Origin: CAJWOS01 sp964502005
GTDB taxonomy: Bacteria > Myxococcota_A > UBA796 > UBA2385
DNA length: 64,000 bases
Direction: 5' to 3'
NCBI GenBank assembly: GCA_964502005.1
Contig: CAZCUX010000018.1
Coordinates: 75,209-139,208 of the forward strand
This document shows, piece by piece, positions 26,822 through 36,316 of the stretch. The first letter of the stretch is position 1. The number at the start of each line of letters is the position of its first letter. The position numbers and the translations under genes were made by a program. Below the pieces are notes generated by a model that had not been told where the DNA came from, searched no databases, and worked only from the letters and a program-made list of their open reading frames with translations.

Positions 26822-26947
26822 TCACTCCAAACTCGAAACCAGTCTCATAAAGTCGATAATAAGAGCGCGCGACAAATTCGTGGATACGATCTTGACCGCA
26901 CTCGACAAACCACGCTTATACAACAAGTCCGGCGAACGATTCTTCAT
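26822..26947 (-). CDS. Possible 41-residue leader ORF of the radical SAM operon
   Basis: A 41-codon ORF whose TGA lies inside GTGAAAATG, so that a GTG start of the next gene overlaps it by four bases, the same coupling used twice elsewhere in this operon (as ATGA). The peptide is basic at the N-terminus and ends in a hydrophobic-acidic helix (ALIIDFMRLVSSLE). It has no Cys. An in-frame stop lies shortly upstream and no good SD is seen. It could be a precursor, a leader peptide or chance. Confidence 0.3.
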   Translation of the reverse strand: MKNRSPDLLYKRGLSSAVKIVSTNLSRALIIDFMRLVSSLE

Positions 26948-28020
26948 CGCGGCAGAAAGCTGCGCAATTCAAATCAAATTTCACAAGAGCGACGCCCAAA
27001 AACTGCCCCACGCCTGATTCCCATCACATCACCCGCAAACCGGCCCATGGCGGGAACGAATGGCACCATCCGGCGCTGGCCTACGTTTGGGAGAGGGGCA
27101 ACATTGCCGACAGGGGCCCCGCGTTGGTTGGGACCATCGCGTTTGAGGCAATCCAAGTGTGTCCGGGGATGCAACAGGAGAACATTCATTTCGTCCGGTC
27201 TCCGATCGACAGGAAGCCTCGCCGCCCCCGTTGGACGTGAGGCCCTCCCGGCAAACCGCCTTGTCACCCACAACGAATACCATAACGCTCGTTCGCGCCT
27301 GCGCTGCACCCAATAGACGGGCGTATTCACGGACCCCACCGGAGCGCCACCCAACGTGCTTCGGTGCGAAAGCAGCGCGCGCACGGGGCTGCACGTGGCC
27401 CACTATCAGCACGCGCCCAAGCTACCAGCGCTTCGACCCTCGTGGCCCCACCTGCTTTCCCAGGCTCCCTGGCGAGCCCGAGGTCGCTATCCTAACAATG
27501 CGCAACTCCCCTCGAAGGGGTCGGACTTCGGGCGCCGCTTGGCGCTACATTCCCTCGAAATCCCCCGCGTTTCGCGAACGGTCCACGCCCTCCGATGGCT
27601 CAACAACGGAAGAATACCGACCCTTCGCTGGGTGTAGACCGCGCGCACCGCTAACAATGGCGGCCGTTGCTTGCACCCAACACAACATCGACGCGTCCCC
27701 ATCGACCCGAGGGCCCAACCGAAGATGTCTGGCGCAGGGCCATCGACCGCCAAAACGGCCAATGAATCCTTATGTTTACAAGCGATCTACACCAACGGCA
27801 CCTACCTATTCTCGAACGAGCAGAAGGCCCCGTCCGTTTGCCCCCAAAGCAAGAGAGAGCCCCCAACCAAACCAGGGAACGGACTTCGCAACGACTCCCC
27901 ATTTGTTATTCGCGAAAGCACGGCCCTGCTCGGCGCCTGAACGGCGGTGACCTCGACCAAGCCGTGCCTCCCGCTGCTTTCGCGGCCAAGTTCGCCCGCC
28001 CGCGGTCCGCTCCTTCTCCC
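26948..28020. other. 1.07-kb region without a supportable gene
   Basis: Open frames here are Pro/Arg/Ser-rich with low hydrophobic content and no SD, as expected of shadows. The first 60 bases are AT-richer than the surroundings and probably hold the promoter of the minus-strand operon. No tRNA or strong inverted repeat noticed. Confidence 0.5.
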
Positions 28021-28614
28021 TTAGCGAGACATCCCTTCGGCGGGCCCGCGAACATAGCGACCACCAACGACTTTTGCGGGAAAAACTGCATCTTTGCCGA
28101 TATAAAATACCAAGCGCTCGTCGCCATCTACGGCGACCAAAATCCACTCTCGCTCCCGAACGACATCGGGAATCTGCGCCATGGTCACGTTCTCGAGCGC
28201 GACCCACCCGCAAACGAGGCTACTCCGATGGGCAAGGAGGGGCGCAGGGCAAGGCGTTGTGTCCGCCAAGGACCACCCTCCCCCGGTCGAAAAATCGTCC
28301 CCGACCGTCTGCCGAAACCGCCCGCTTGGGAGGAAATGCCAGACCTGCACCGATGTTTGGGCGTCCCCCCGCGCTTCGGTGGGGAGCTCGCGCACGGCTT
28401 CGCGCACATCCACCCACGCGACCAGCTTCCAGTCGCCGACCAGCGACGCGACGTTCCATGAAGGCGCACCGGGCGAAGGTTCAGCCGCATTCTCCGCCGC
28501 CATCGCCGCAAATGGGGCCCAAGCGACCATACCGAGGACCGCCCGCACGCCGCTCCATCGGCGCCAGCCGACCTTTGCCCACAAAAATCCGCCCCGCGGA
28601 ATGGATTCTCGCAT
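28021..28614 (-). CDS. Secreted lipocalin-like protein, unknown function
   Basis: A 197-residue exported protein. The signal peptide (VRAVLGMVAWAPFAAMA) is preceded by an Arg/Trp-rich n-region and probably cleaved before AENA. The mature part begins SLVGDWKLVAWV, followed by beta strands with SGRFRQTVGDDFSTGGGWSL, the G-x-W opening of lipocalin-like small barrels. The identification as lipocalin-like is weak. GAGAGG stands about eight bases before the ATG at 28614; the longer in-frame version adds 64 non-coding-looking residues. It is divergent from the lipoprotein gene at 28702. Confidence 0.65.
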   Translation of the reverse strand: MRESIPRGGFLWAKVGWRRWSGVRAVLGMVAWAPFAAMAAENAAEPSPGAPSWNVASLVGDWKLVAWVDVREAVRELPTEARGDAQTSVQVWHFLPSGRFRQTVGDDFSTGGGWSLADTTPCPAPLLAHRSSLVCGWVALENVTMAQIPDVVREREWILVAVDGDERLVFYIGKDAVFPAKVVGGRYVRGPAEGMSR

Positions 28615-28701
28615 GTGACATCCTCTCTCAATGCCAAAAACTCTCGGAACATTCCTATCCGCGAGCTGTCTACGGGATACACGTAACCCCCTGGAGGACC
28701 G

Positions 28702-29280
28702 ATGACCCGGATATTGGCGTGCTGGATGGGCCTTGTATCGTGTGCTTGCAACGACGGCTATTCTCCTGCAATGGAGCGGCTCGCCGAGCAAGAGCAACAG
28801 ACCCAAGAGAAGCGGAAAATCGAAAAATCAGCCCAAGAACAGAACCGCATCGAGGTCGCCAAACAAACGCAAGAAGCGCTGTCCCGCCGCCTGTCGATAC
28901 CACTCACCGACGTACAAGAAAAGTGGAGCATGTACGTGATGGCACAAGGGACAACCATCGGCGCTATCGACAACCAGTCGGGAATGTGCGCCGTCTTTTT
29001 TGTCCTTGACAGCGGCCCAACCATGTACCGAATGGGTCGGCCGCCGCAAGTGCCCGACCAATACAACTATATCACGTTGATGAACGAGACCCCCCGCTTT
29101 GGCGACGAGGTCCACGCACGCGACGATTACCTGCAGATGTTGGACTGGCGTGAGAAGCGCTGCGGCGGAGAGCCCGCAGCGGACCTCGTTCTGAAAATCT
29201 GCACGGAACAGTTCCGCGGTATGGAGAAATGTCCACTGGAGATTCTGTCTATGGAAAAGGTCGCAGTCACCGTGTTGTAG
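28702..29280 (+). CDS. Lipoprotein with N-terminal coiled coil, unknown function
   Basis: A 192-residue lipoprotein: MTRILACWMGLVSCAC gives a lipobox with Cys at 14 or 16. Residues 24-60 are Gln/Glu/Lys-rich (EQEQQTQEKRKIEKSAQEQN) and likely form a coiled coil. The C-terminal domain has four spaced Cys and no recognised family. GGAGG precedes the ATG by five bases. It is followed by three-box element copy 2. Confidence 0.7.
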   Translation: MTRILACWMGLVSCACNDGYSPAMERLAEQEQQTQEKRKIEKSAQEQNRIEVAKQTQEALSRRLSIPLTDVQEKWSMYVMAQGTTIGAIDNQSGMCAVFFVLDSGPTMYRMGRPPQVPDQYNYITLMNETPRFGDEVHARDDYLQMLDWREKRCGGEPAADLVLKICTEQFRGMEKCPLEILSMEKVAVTVL

Positions 29281-29418
29281 GCCGCTGTGTCACCGATGCG
29301 GGGCGCCATCCCCTTGTGCGCTCCGCGAACGGCACGGAGGAGCCACCAGTGGGGCAAACATCCGTGCCAAACGACGTCTCCGCGTCTTTCACGCGCGATG
29401 CAGCCCTGCAACGCCCGT

Positions 29419-29567
29419 TATAGAATAAAAAGTACCGGGTCGCAGGGGTGCAGACCCCCATATAGAATTCTATACCGGCTTACATTTGTTGCAGACGGCC
29501 ATATAGAATTCTATCGTGCGGCATGCACCCCTTCAGAGCGCTTCCAAAGAAGAAGTGTCTGATATGG
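29419..29567. repeat. Three-box palindromic element, copy 2
   Basis: Boxes starting at 29419, 29461 and 29502 (spacing 42 and 41 bp); box two is the perfect palindrome TATAGAATTCTATA and box three is nearly so. A GGGG/CCCC hairpin with a different loop lies between boxes one and two. TGCACCCCTTCAG at 29524 and GATATGG at 29561 sit at exactly the same offsets as in copy 1, while the intervening sequence differs. Lies between convergent genes. Confidence 0.75.
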
Positions 29568-29637
29568 CTAACAACCAACGCGGACCCACGCGACGAGGAC
29601 CGACCCCGTGTGCTCCCCATCGGCTTCGCGCTCTCAA

Positions 29638-30426
29638 TCAGCGCGCCACGCGAAACCCAACATAAGGAAATCGCCCCGACGCATCGCGTCCCATTCGGTT
29701 GGTTGCGCGGAGATAAGAAGCACTCTGGTCGTAGCCTCCGCCGCGCACAACGCGCCCCGAGGCGCCTTCTTCCCACGCAGAACCATCGTTGGGCGCCCCC
29801 TCATAGGAGAAATGGTAGCCGTCCTGGACCCACTCCCAAACATTACCAGCAAGGTCGCATACCCCTTGCTTGCTGTTTCCCGCGGGCTTGCTACACACAG
29901 CCCACGTTCGATTTTGGCCACAGCCCGGCCCCCCGTCGCTCAGAATCGCGCGGCTGCATGAAGGCACGGTATTGCCCCAAGGAAAGGGCTCTTCGAGGCC
30001 GCCGCTCCGCGCGGCGAACTCCCACTCTGCTTCCGTAGGCAAGCGTCCGCCCACCCAACTTGCGAATGCGAGTGCCTGGGGCCAATCGACACAGTTGATA
30101 GGAAAGCCATCGCGTCCTACCTGTCCCCAGTTGCACACGGGCCCTGTATCGGGAACCGTACAGGCACCAGCATCGACGCACGCGCGATATTGCGCCACCG
30201 TGACCTCTGCTTTCATCAGCAAAAACTTGCCGACCTTTACTTCATGCACCCCTCGTTCATCGGTCCCACCGTTCTCCGAGCCCATAGCGAACTTGCCCGC
30301 AGGAATCGCGACCCACTCGATGTCGCTGCGCGGTGAGACATGGGTCGCTTCGTCGCTTGAAGAAGCCGATGCTTGACTTGCAAGCCCGCAAAACAATGCC
30401 CAACCAAAACAAACACTACGCATCAT
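29638..30426 (-). CDS. Secreted FGE-sulfatase-like (SUMF1-type) protein, copy 1
   Basis: A 262-residue exported protein. Signal peptide: SVCFGWALFCGLASQASA. The rest is one FGE-sulfatase domain: IPAGKFAMGSENGGTDERGVHEV, EVTVAQYRACVD, NCVDWPQALAFASWVGGRLPTEAEWEFAARS, FPWGN, GVCDLAGNVWEWVQDGYH and RVVRGGGYD. Seven Cys suggest disulfides outside the cytoplasm. Bacterial secreted members often bind or modify surface partners rather than sulfatases; none lies nearby. Two tandem ATGs (30426 and 30423) fit the start; the second has the better distance to GGAG. It lies 74 bp after a longer paralogue on the same strand. Confidence 0.84.
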   Translation of the reverse strand: MMRSVCFGWALFCGLASQASASSSDEATHVSPRSDIEWVAIPAGKFAMGSENGGTDERGVHEVKVGKFLLMKAEVTVAQYRACVDAGACTVPDTGPVCNWGQVGRDGFPINCVDWPQALAFASWVGGRLPTEAEWEFAARSGGLEEPFPWGNTVPSCSRAILSDGGPGCGQNRTWAVCSKPAGNSKQGVCDLAGNVWEWVQDGYHFSYEGAPNDGSAWEEGASGRVVRGGGYDQSASYLRATNRMGRDASGRFPYVGFRVAR

Positions 30427-30500
30427 GGTCTCCAACCAATGAAAACGGCGACGCGGAACGCATTCCCGCATCCACCGGCACAACAAGGCCAACCGTCACT

Positions 30501-32315
30501 TCAGCGCGCGACACGAATGCCGAGGTCGGCCCTGCGCACCAACCCATCAAATTGCGCCCGACTTGTCGCGCGCACATCAAATCCATCGGAGTCCCAGCCC
30601 CCGCCCCGAATCACGCGCGGGCCGGGTCCGTCCTCCCACGCTATCCCCGTGCTGGGGGCGCCCGCATAGGTGTCGTGGTAGCCGTCCTGGACCCACTCCC
30701 AGACGTTGCCCGCCAAGTCGCACACGCCTTGCTTGGTTGTACCGCGCCACCGACTGCAAACCGCCGACGTATGCCCCTGGCCGCACCCTTGGGTGGTGTC
30801 CACCATCGTCGCGAACGTACACCCGGCCTCGTCGTTTCCCCAAGGGTAGCTCGCTCCTTTGCTGGTGCCACGGGCCGCAAACTCCCACTCGGCTTCCGTT
30901 GGCAAGCGCCCTCCGACCCAACTCGCGAAATCCTGGGCTTGCCCCCAGTCGACGCATACCACCGGCTGCCGGTCCCCGCGAAACGAAGCAGGCAACACCC
31001 CCCGCTTCCAGGTCGTACCATCGGGAACGAAGCAGGTACCATCATCCGTGTGGGCGGGCGCGCATTGGCCCGCCTCGACGCATTGATTGTATTGCCCAAA
31101 CGTAACTTCGGATGCGCTCAAATCAAATGCGCCGACTCGCACCTCATGGGGAGGCGATTCATCGGTGTCCCCTGCCGCGCTGCCCATCCAAAACGTTCCG
31201 CCAGAAAGCTGTGCCCACGGGACCCCTCCCAATCCTACTTCTGTTGGGGCGATTCCAAGCAAGCGACCTATCGCGCGCTCGGCGTCGTTCAGCTCCGATA
31301 CAGCGACAGGCCAAGATTCTGCAGCCAAGTCCACCTTTCGAACCCCGCACGCCGTACGGACATTCTCCGAGGACGCAGGGGCCGAAACCGTCAAAGACTT
31401 GTGTTGCGCAATCCAAAGATCCAACGTATCCACACAGCTGGCACGCATCGCTTCTGGACGCAGCGCGCAGCGGTCCATTTCGGCAGAAAGCGCCTTCCAT
31501 GCCTTACTCGCGCGCGCCAAAGCCTCCCGCTCGGCGAGGGCCAATCGGTCCGCGCGGACTGCCTGGGCAGCGTTGGTCGCATCTTGCATGCAGGTCTTTT
31601 CGTTCACACTTCCGCTGGACGACGGTCCCGCGTCGATGATGCTCGACTCCGGCGGTAGGACGCGAAGGCTGCTCACCCGCGTCGCCGGCGCCTCCATTCC
31701 GAGCAAAGTGGCCAACGGTACGGTGCGAAAGCCCACCGCCACACCCGCTTCGCTTGCCCCGCAACCTCCACGCCCCGCGCTCGCGTCACCCCGCGACGCG
31801 CGCGCGCAACCATCGACGACCTGCGCACGCAAGACCTCTTGGACCACATACGCATTATAAATTCGCTCTTTCGGCAACTTTTTGAGCTTTGCCGCACAGG
31901 AGGATGTCAACACAAGATCCAACGCGGGTATGCTCACTTGCACAGGCGACCCCAACTGCACCTTTCGGGCCACGTCACCGCCATCTACGGCACGCGAAAC
32001 TCCCGCCTGAAACGCAGAGACAACCTGCGCAACAGTATACGGATACTCCACCGGCTGTGCTGCAATGCAGTTATTGGCGAGGACTTGGTGCCCCATCGAC
32101 GAAACTTCAAAGATATAGCCAGCTTGAAAAACCGAAGTGAGCTCGGGCGTGCTCTCCCATTGGTGCTGGTGCAGCAAGTGAGCCATCGACGTGTCCTGCG
32201 CGTCCGCGACAGCGCGGCCGCGACCAATCGACATCGCGCCACCGCCGCGGGGCCCAGCAAACGCAACCCAAGGGAGCACCCAGCCAGCCGTGCAAACGAC
32301 CCATCGACGTCCCAT
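30501..32315 (-). CDS. Secreted FGE-sulfatase-like protein with long N-terminal extension, copy 2
   Basis: A 604-residue exported protein. A signal peptide (VVCTAGWVLPWVAFA) leads to about 330 residues of unassigned sequence with helical segments and Cys, including VNEKTCMQDATNAAQAVRA. The last 250 residues are an FGE-sulfatase domain nearly parallel to the next gene's: GGTFWMGSAAGDTDESPPHEV, CVDWGQAQDFASWVGGRLPTEAEWEF, YPWGN, GVCDLAGNVWEWVQDGYH and RVIRGGGWDSD. GGAGG seven bases before the ATG. The two genes are probably a tandem duplication in one operon, with the extension gained or lost in one copy. Confidence 0.82.
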   Translation of the reverse strand: MGRRWVVCTAGWVLPWVAFAGPRGGGAMSIGRGRAVADAQDTSMAHLLHQHQWESTPELTSVFQAGYIFEVSSMGHQVLANNCIAAQPVEYPYTVAQVVSAFQAGVSRAVDGGDVARKVQLGSPVQVSIPALDLVLTSSCAAKLKKLPKERIYNAYVVQEVLRAQVVDGCARASRGDASAGRGGCGASEAGVAVGFRTVPLATLLGMEAPATRVSSLRVLPPESSIIDAGPSSSGSVNEKTCMQDATNAAQAVRADRLALAEREALARASKAWKALSAEMDRCALRPEAMRASCVDTLDLWIAQHKSLTVSAPASSENVRTACGVRKVDLAAESWPVAVSELNDAERAIGRLLGIAPTEVGLGGVPWAQLSGGTFWMGSAAGDTDESPPHEVRVGAFDLSASEVTFGQYNQCVEAGQCAPAHTDDGTCFVPDGTTWKRGVLPASFRGDRQPVVCVDWGQAQDFASWVGGRLPTEAEWEFAARGTSKGASYPWGNDEAGCTFATMVDTTQGCGQGHTSAVCSRWRGTTKQGVCDLAGNVWEWVQDGYHDTYAGAPSTGIAWEDGPGPRVIRGGGWDSDGFDVRATSRAQFDGLVRRADLGIRVAR

Positions 32316-33703
32316 CCGCTATCCTCCGCGTTTATCGGGGTCATGGCAAAAACTCTCGTTAGCACCCAACCAAAGCACCCACAAAAGGCCAAGTTCGCGT
32401 TCCTCCGCCGAACTTCTGCGGGCGCTTCGTTGTCGATTGCGTGCGATTGCACCCAATCCGGCAACGCCCGCACGGCGCCGCTACGGTGATGAACACTTGG
32501 TTTCCCCAGGCAAACCCTGAGCCGATTTGGGCCTATGGTTTGCCGTGCCACCACTTGACAATATACCGAACCACGGCTTCTATATACCGTCATGGCCATT
32601 ACACGGTGCGATTCGCCGTGGTCCGCCGATAACGCGTGCCACTGATGCGCTCGCCCCAGCGTTCTAATGGTCGCGGGAATCCCCTTGGCGCAAACCGTCC
32701 GGGGCTCCCTGACGAATCCAGCGCCGCGTATTCATCGCAAGATCACTTCGAACCAAACGCAATCGTCGCTACCCAACCGCGAAGGCGACGCCAAGCCTCC
32801 CTGCCCTCCACCGCGATGAACGCCAATATCGGCACCATCAGCGCGCAATCCCGATGGGAGAGCGCATTTTTCCGCATTATTGCGATATGTTCGCCGAATG
32901 CCGACCAACGGAACCCGGCGAACGTCACCGCAGCCCCCCCATGCTCGGACTCCTTGCCTGTTCTACGGGAGCAGCGCCCTCTCGGGCCGACCGAACGAAC
33001 CCAGGCGGAGCCAGCAGCGGTGAAAGCGCGCCGGCACGACGCTTGGGCATCGCCAACGGTTGGGGCCTGCGTCCAAGGAAACGAACGCGCTTGGCACGCG
33101 CTTTCGCACCACCACCAGAAAATGTGTCCCATCGGCCCCCGCGAAGGAGCGATGGACGCGGATTTCTAACGAGGCCAGACCGACGACACCCACTCGACCG
33201 ATGAAAGCCAAACGTTCAGGAACGACCACCCGATGGAGATTGCCGGTCGGCCTTCGCGCAGCGACACCTTTGCCAGCATAAACAAGTGGGTCTACACTTC
33301 GGAGGCGCCGTCCTCCGATTCCCAAATGTTGCGGGTTCGCGCACGGGACGAAACGTACAACCGAATCGTCACGCCAGAAACCAATCTCTACGACTGGCAG
33401 CAAGACAAAGCAAGGCGCTTGCCTCTTGACGGATACCGTTTCATGTGCTATTTTACTCATTCTTTCGGGAATCTATAGCGGGGGACCGGTTGACCCTATA
33501 CCACCGAAGACCCCTTGTCGCCGGCGCTTTCGGTGGAAGGCAGGGGGGAGATTTCGGGGTGCGTGCCCCGCTCGTAGGCATCGCCCCGCGTGCTTGCGAG
33601 TGACGATGTTGAGACACAACATGTGCAATATACGTGCGCCGACGAAATCGACGCGTAACGATAAATATAGTGAAGGAAACCTCTCCTGTCCCCTGGAGCA
33701 GAT
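32316..33703. other. 1.39-kb region without a supportable gene
   Basis: Between the divergent FGE-like and pentapeptide genes. Several short open frames exist on both strands, but none has an SD, a signal peptide or a recognisable domain. A minus-strand frame near 32743-32890 ends in a hydrophobic helix (ALMVPILAFIAV) and might be the relic of a membrane gene. The final 60 bases are AT-rich and probably hold the pentapeptide gene's promoter. Confidence 0.45.
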
Positions 33704-34651
33704 ATGCACGAACGTCCGCCGACGACAAAGGGTCCATTGGCACAGTGGTTGCGGGACCATGGCCGAAATCTCGCCGTATTTTTCGGGTTCTCGTTGGGAA
33801 CGCTCATGACAGGCGCCGAGGTTCACCAAGCGTGGACGGCGAACCGTCTGGCGCAGGTTGAAATTGAGACGACCGTGTACTTCTCGCGCATTGAGCACCG
33901 ATTTGCGATGCTCGATGTGCTCTTCGACACTACCTGCGACCCCGACTGCGTCCCCACCCGCAGGCCCCAATTGCGCGCCGCTGCGATTCGGGAGCTTGTG
34001 AGCCTAAAAGAAGACGGCATGCGCATCGAATTGCGGGGATGTTTGTTGCAAGACACCCGTCTCTCGGCCATTGACCTCACGGGCGCCGACCTTACCGAAA
34101 GCAACATTACGGGCGCGAACCTTTCGGGGGCCTCCTTGCGTGACGCCACCGTAGAAGACGCTGTGCTTGCATTTGCAGACCTCTCGGGCGCAGACCTTAC
34201 CGGCGCGACCATTTCGAGCACCGATGGCACCGGCGTTGTGCTCACGGACATCGCGGTAGACCCGTCCACCCGATTTGGCGGCCACCTCAACGCCGCAGAC
34301 CTACGGCGCACAACGCTGTCAAATGTTGACTTCTCCGGCGCATCGCTCGTCGCGGCAAAGCTCGACGGCGCCGTGCTCTCCCATGCCAACCTACGTGGAG
34401 CCAACCTGTCGGCGGCATCGTTGGTCGACACAGACATGCGCTCCGCAAAACTAGCAGGCGCGGTGCTTGTGGGTGCCGTCTTGTTGCGCACTGACCTACG
34501 GGACGCCGACTTGCGCGGCGCTGACCTCCGTGGTGCACAGATCGACTTTGAAGACAAAAAGCTGCTTTATGGAGCCATCGCCGACCAACATACCCGCCTT
34601 CCCGACGGAGTCGACGGTGCGCGCTACGGCCTCGTCATTCGCTCATTGTAG
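33704..34651 (+). CDS. Pentapeptide-repeat protein with N-terminal membrane helix
   Basis: A 315-residue protein. Residues about 20-42 (LAVFFGFSLGTLMTGAEV) look like a single membrane helix. After a linker with two Cys, residues 110-290 are A(D/N)LXX pentapeptide repeats in two blocks (LTGADLTESNITGANLSGASL, then LRGANLSAASLVDTD and LRDADLRGADLRGA), which fold as a right-handed quadrilateral beta helix. A middle segment (DIAVDPSTRFGGHL) breaks the helix. Function of such anchored proteins is mostly unknown. GGAG five bases before the ATG. Confidence 0.83.
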   Translation: MHERPPTTKGPLAQWLRDHGRNLAVFFGFSLGTLMTGAEVHQAWTANRLAQVEIETTVYFSRIEHRFAMLDVLFDTTCDPDCVPTRRPQLRAAAIRELVSLKEDGMRIELRGCLLQDTRLSAIDLTGADLTESNITGANLSGASLRDATVEDAVLAFADLSGADLTGATISSTDGTGVVLTDIAVDPSTRFGGHLNAADLRRTTLSNVDFSGASLVAAKLDGAVLSHANLRGANLSAASLVDTDMRSAKLAGAVLVGAVLLRTDLRDADLRGADLRGAQIDFEDKKLLYGAIADQHTRLPDGVDGARYGLVIRSL

Positions 34652-34783
34652 CGCGCCCGTGCCGCGGTAGACACCCAACCTATACTCCTACAGGCTGAAC
34701 CAAGTCGCGCGGGTCTCGCCGAACCCACGCGAACCTTTCCCGCCTTTATCGTCTACCGAGAGACACGGTGATGCCAGGTACAT

Positions 34784-35386
34784 TCACTCGTCATCTATGC
34801 GAAATACGAGCCCCAAACTCGCCATAACGTCCCAGTAACCCGGGCCCATGCCAATGTTGGGTCCGCCGCGCACTTGAAACACGAGGTCGAACGGCCCTCC
34901 TTGGGTAACATCCACCATCCCTGCGGCGCGTAGACCGGTCATGCCAATCACGTTGGGATTTCCTGTGGTCGCCCGCTGATACGTGAGAAGGCCCATTTGC
35001 AGTCCGGCCCCAAGATGAAAGCGTGGCTGAATCGGCGCCATCCAATCGAAGCCCAACCCCACGCTTCCCGCGGGCAACCCTTGCTCGGTATGCCCACGCT
35101 CCAAAAAAGCGCGACCAGTAAACGCGCCTGCGGACGTTTTTCCACCCGACGCAAAATGCGCCGCCGCTGTGCGAACAGGCACACCGGCCCACGACTTTAG
35201 GCTGGCACCGGCAAAAAACTGCACAGTGGTGCCCCGTTGGTCGGCATACCAGCCTTCCGACGCTTCGACTTCCGCTGGCGGCACATCGGTTGCCTCTTCG
35301 GTGGGCTCCGAAGCATAGCCAGGATTTGTGAGTATCCAAAGGGGCGTTACCATCCAACGGAACCGACATGTACCGTAGCTGTTCAT
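34784..35386 (-). CDS. Probable outer-membrane or periplasmic beta-rich protein
   Basis: A 200-residue exported protein. The N-terminus MNSYGTCRFRWMVTPLWILT leads to a processed site near GYASEP. The mature part alternates Gly/aromatic strands (TVQFFAGASLKSWAG, GSVGLGFDWMAPI, FHLGAGLQMGLLTYQ, LVFQVRGGPNIGMGPG, MASLGLVFRID) typical of a small beta barrel. The ATG at 35386 overlaps the upstream stop as ATGA, so it is translationally coupled to the Cys-rich protein. Family not recognised. Confidence 0.68.
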   Translation of the reverse strand: MNSYGTCRFRWMVTPLWILTNPGYASEPTEEATDVPPAEVEASEGWYADQRGTTVQFFAGASLKSWAGVPVRTAAAHFASGGKTSAGAFTGRAFLERGHTEQGLPAGSVGLGFDWMAPIQPRFHLGAGLQMGLLTYQRATTGNPNVIGMTGLRAAGMVDVTQGGPFDLVFQVRGGPNIGMGPGYWDVMASLGLVFRIDDE

Positions 35387-35796
35387 GGGCACACCCCAAA
35401 AATTGTGTCGCCGGAATCGAGCGCTGAATCGAGGCGCTCGACAAAAGCGTCTACGCCTTCTTGCAGCTCCATTACGTTTACGCAAACAGACTGCGCTTCT
35501 TCGCAGGACAGCCGCAAAATGCACGCCGCGTCCGCGCGCCCAATGACCCGGCGCCCGCGCTTTCCGCAGCCCCCGTCCAGAATCGTCGCTTTCTGCCGAA
35601 ATGCAACGCCACACACATTTGGAACCGACAGCTCGGGGCAGCACTCCTGCAAGTGCTGTATCGCTTCTTCGCAATGAATCTCTTGTCGCTCGTCACGCGC
35701 ATTGCAGGTAATGGCGCACAGCATGACAGCGACAAGAACAGCCGCCCGTCGTCCCAGCGCGGGTGCGCTCCTCGTCCATATTTGCAGTTTATCCAT
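35383..35796 (-). CDS. Small Cys-rich secreted protein, unknown function
   Basis: A 137-residue protein with an N-terminal signal (AAVLVAVMLCAITCNA); either Cys could be a lipid site. The mature part holds nine or so Cys in a helical context (CEEAIQHLQECC, CILRLSCEEAQSVC), suggesting disulfide-stabilised helices. First gene of a two-gene operon with the barrel-like protein, overlapping its start. No family recognised. Confidence 0.66.
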   Translation of the reverse strand: MDKLQIWTRSAPALGRRAAVLVAVMLCAITCNARDERQEIHCEEAIQHLQECCPELSVPNVCGVAFRQKATILDGGCGKRGRRVIGRADAACILRLSCEEAQSVCVNVMELQEGVDAFVERLDSALDSGDTIFGVCP

Positions 35797-36316
35797 GTTT
35801 GTGCTTCCCTACGACTTTGACAACGCCATTGCCGCCTGCCGCGAGCGGTGTGCACCAACGGGAGCGGGCGCAAACCACACGCCGGCGAACCATCCACGAA
35901 CACACACATCCAACATGGTTGGGGCGCAGCACCCTCGCTCCGCGCCACAACCGCCATCCTACTGTATTCAGTTGACCCGACTTTGGCGCGAATGTGCGCC
36001 TATTTCGTAAGGAAAAAATGCGCAAAAGTCCATGCCCACCGAGACCCTACTGCCCCATCCGGCAGACACCCAACCAACGGCAAGGACACCGCAACGAGGC
36101 ACCCTTTGATCAAGGCGCGCAGGTGCCAGCCCGCTTCCTCTCCCCCCATCGAAGGTGGACGGTTCTTCGGTTGACGAAGGGGGGGCCCTGTGCCACCCGA
36201 CGCCTTCGCGCACCATTTGCCCATTGAAGGACCGCGAACGGGCACGTCGGCGGAGGGCGGGCGAAGCGGTTAGCTCCGCACGCACTCACACGTTCCTGTT
36301 TCTATAGGAGGGTCTG
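35797..36316. other. Intergenic region upstream of the sulfotransferase gene
   Basis: 520 bases between divergent genes; no gene supported. It ends in a clear Shine-Dalgarno (GGAGG at 36307-36311) serving the TTG start at 36317. Confidence 0.5.

Noticed and set aside
29523..30038. Shared MHPFRA peptide start downstream of both three-box elements
   Set aside because: Only DNA identity of ATGCACCCCTTCAG is conserved; the downstream translations diverge, no SD is present and one overlaps the FGE-like gene antisense.
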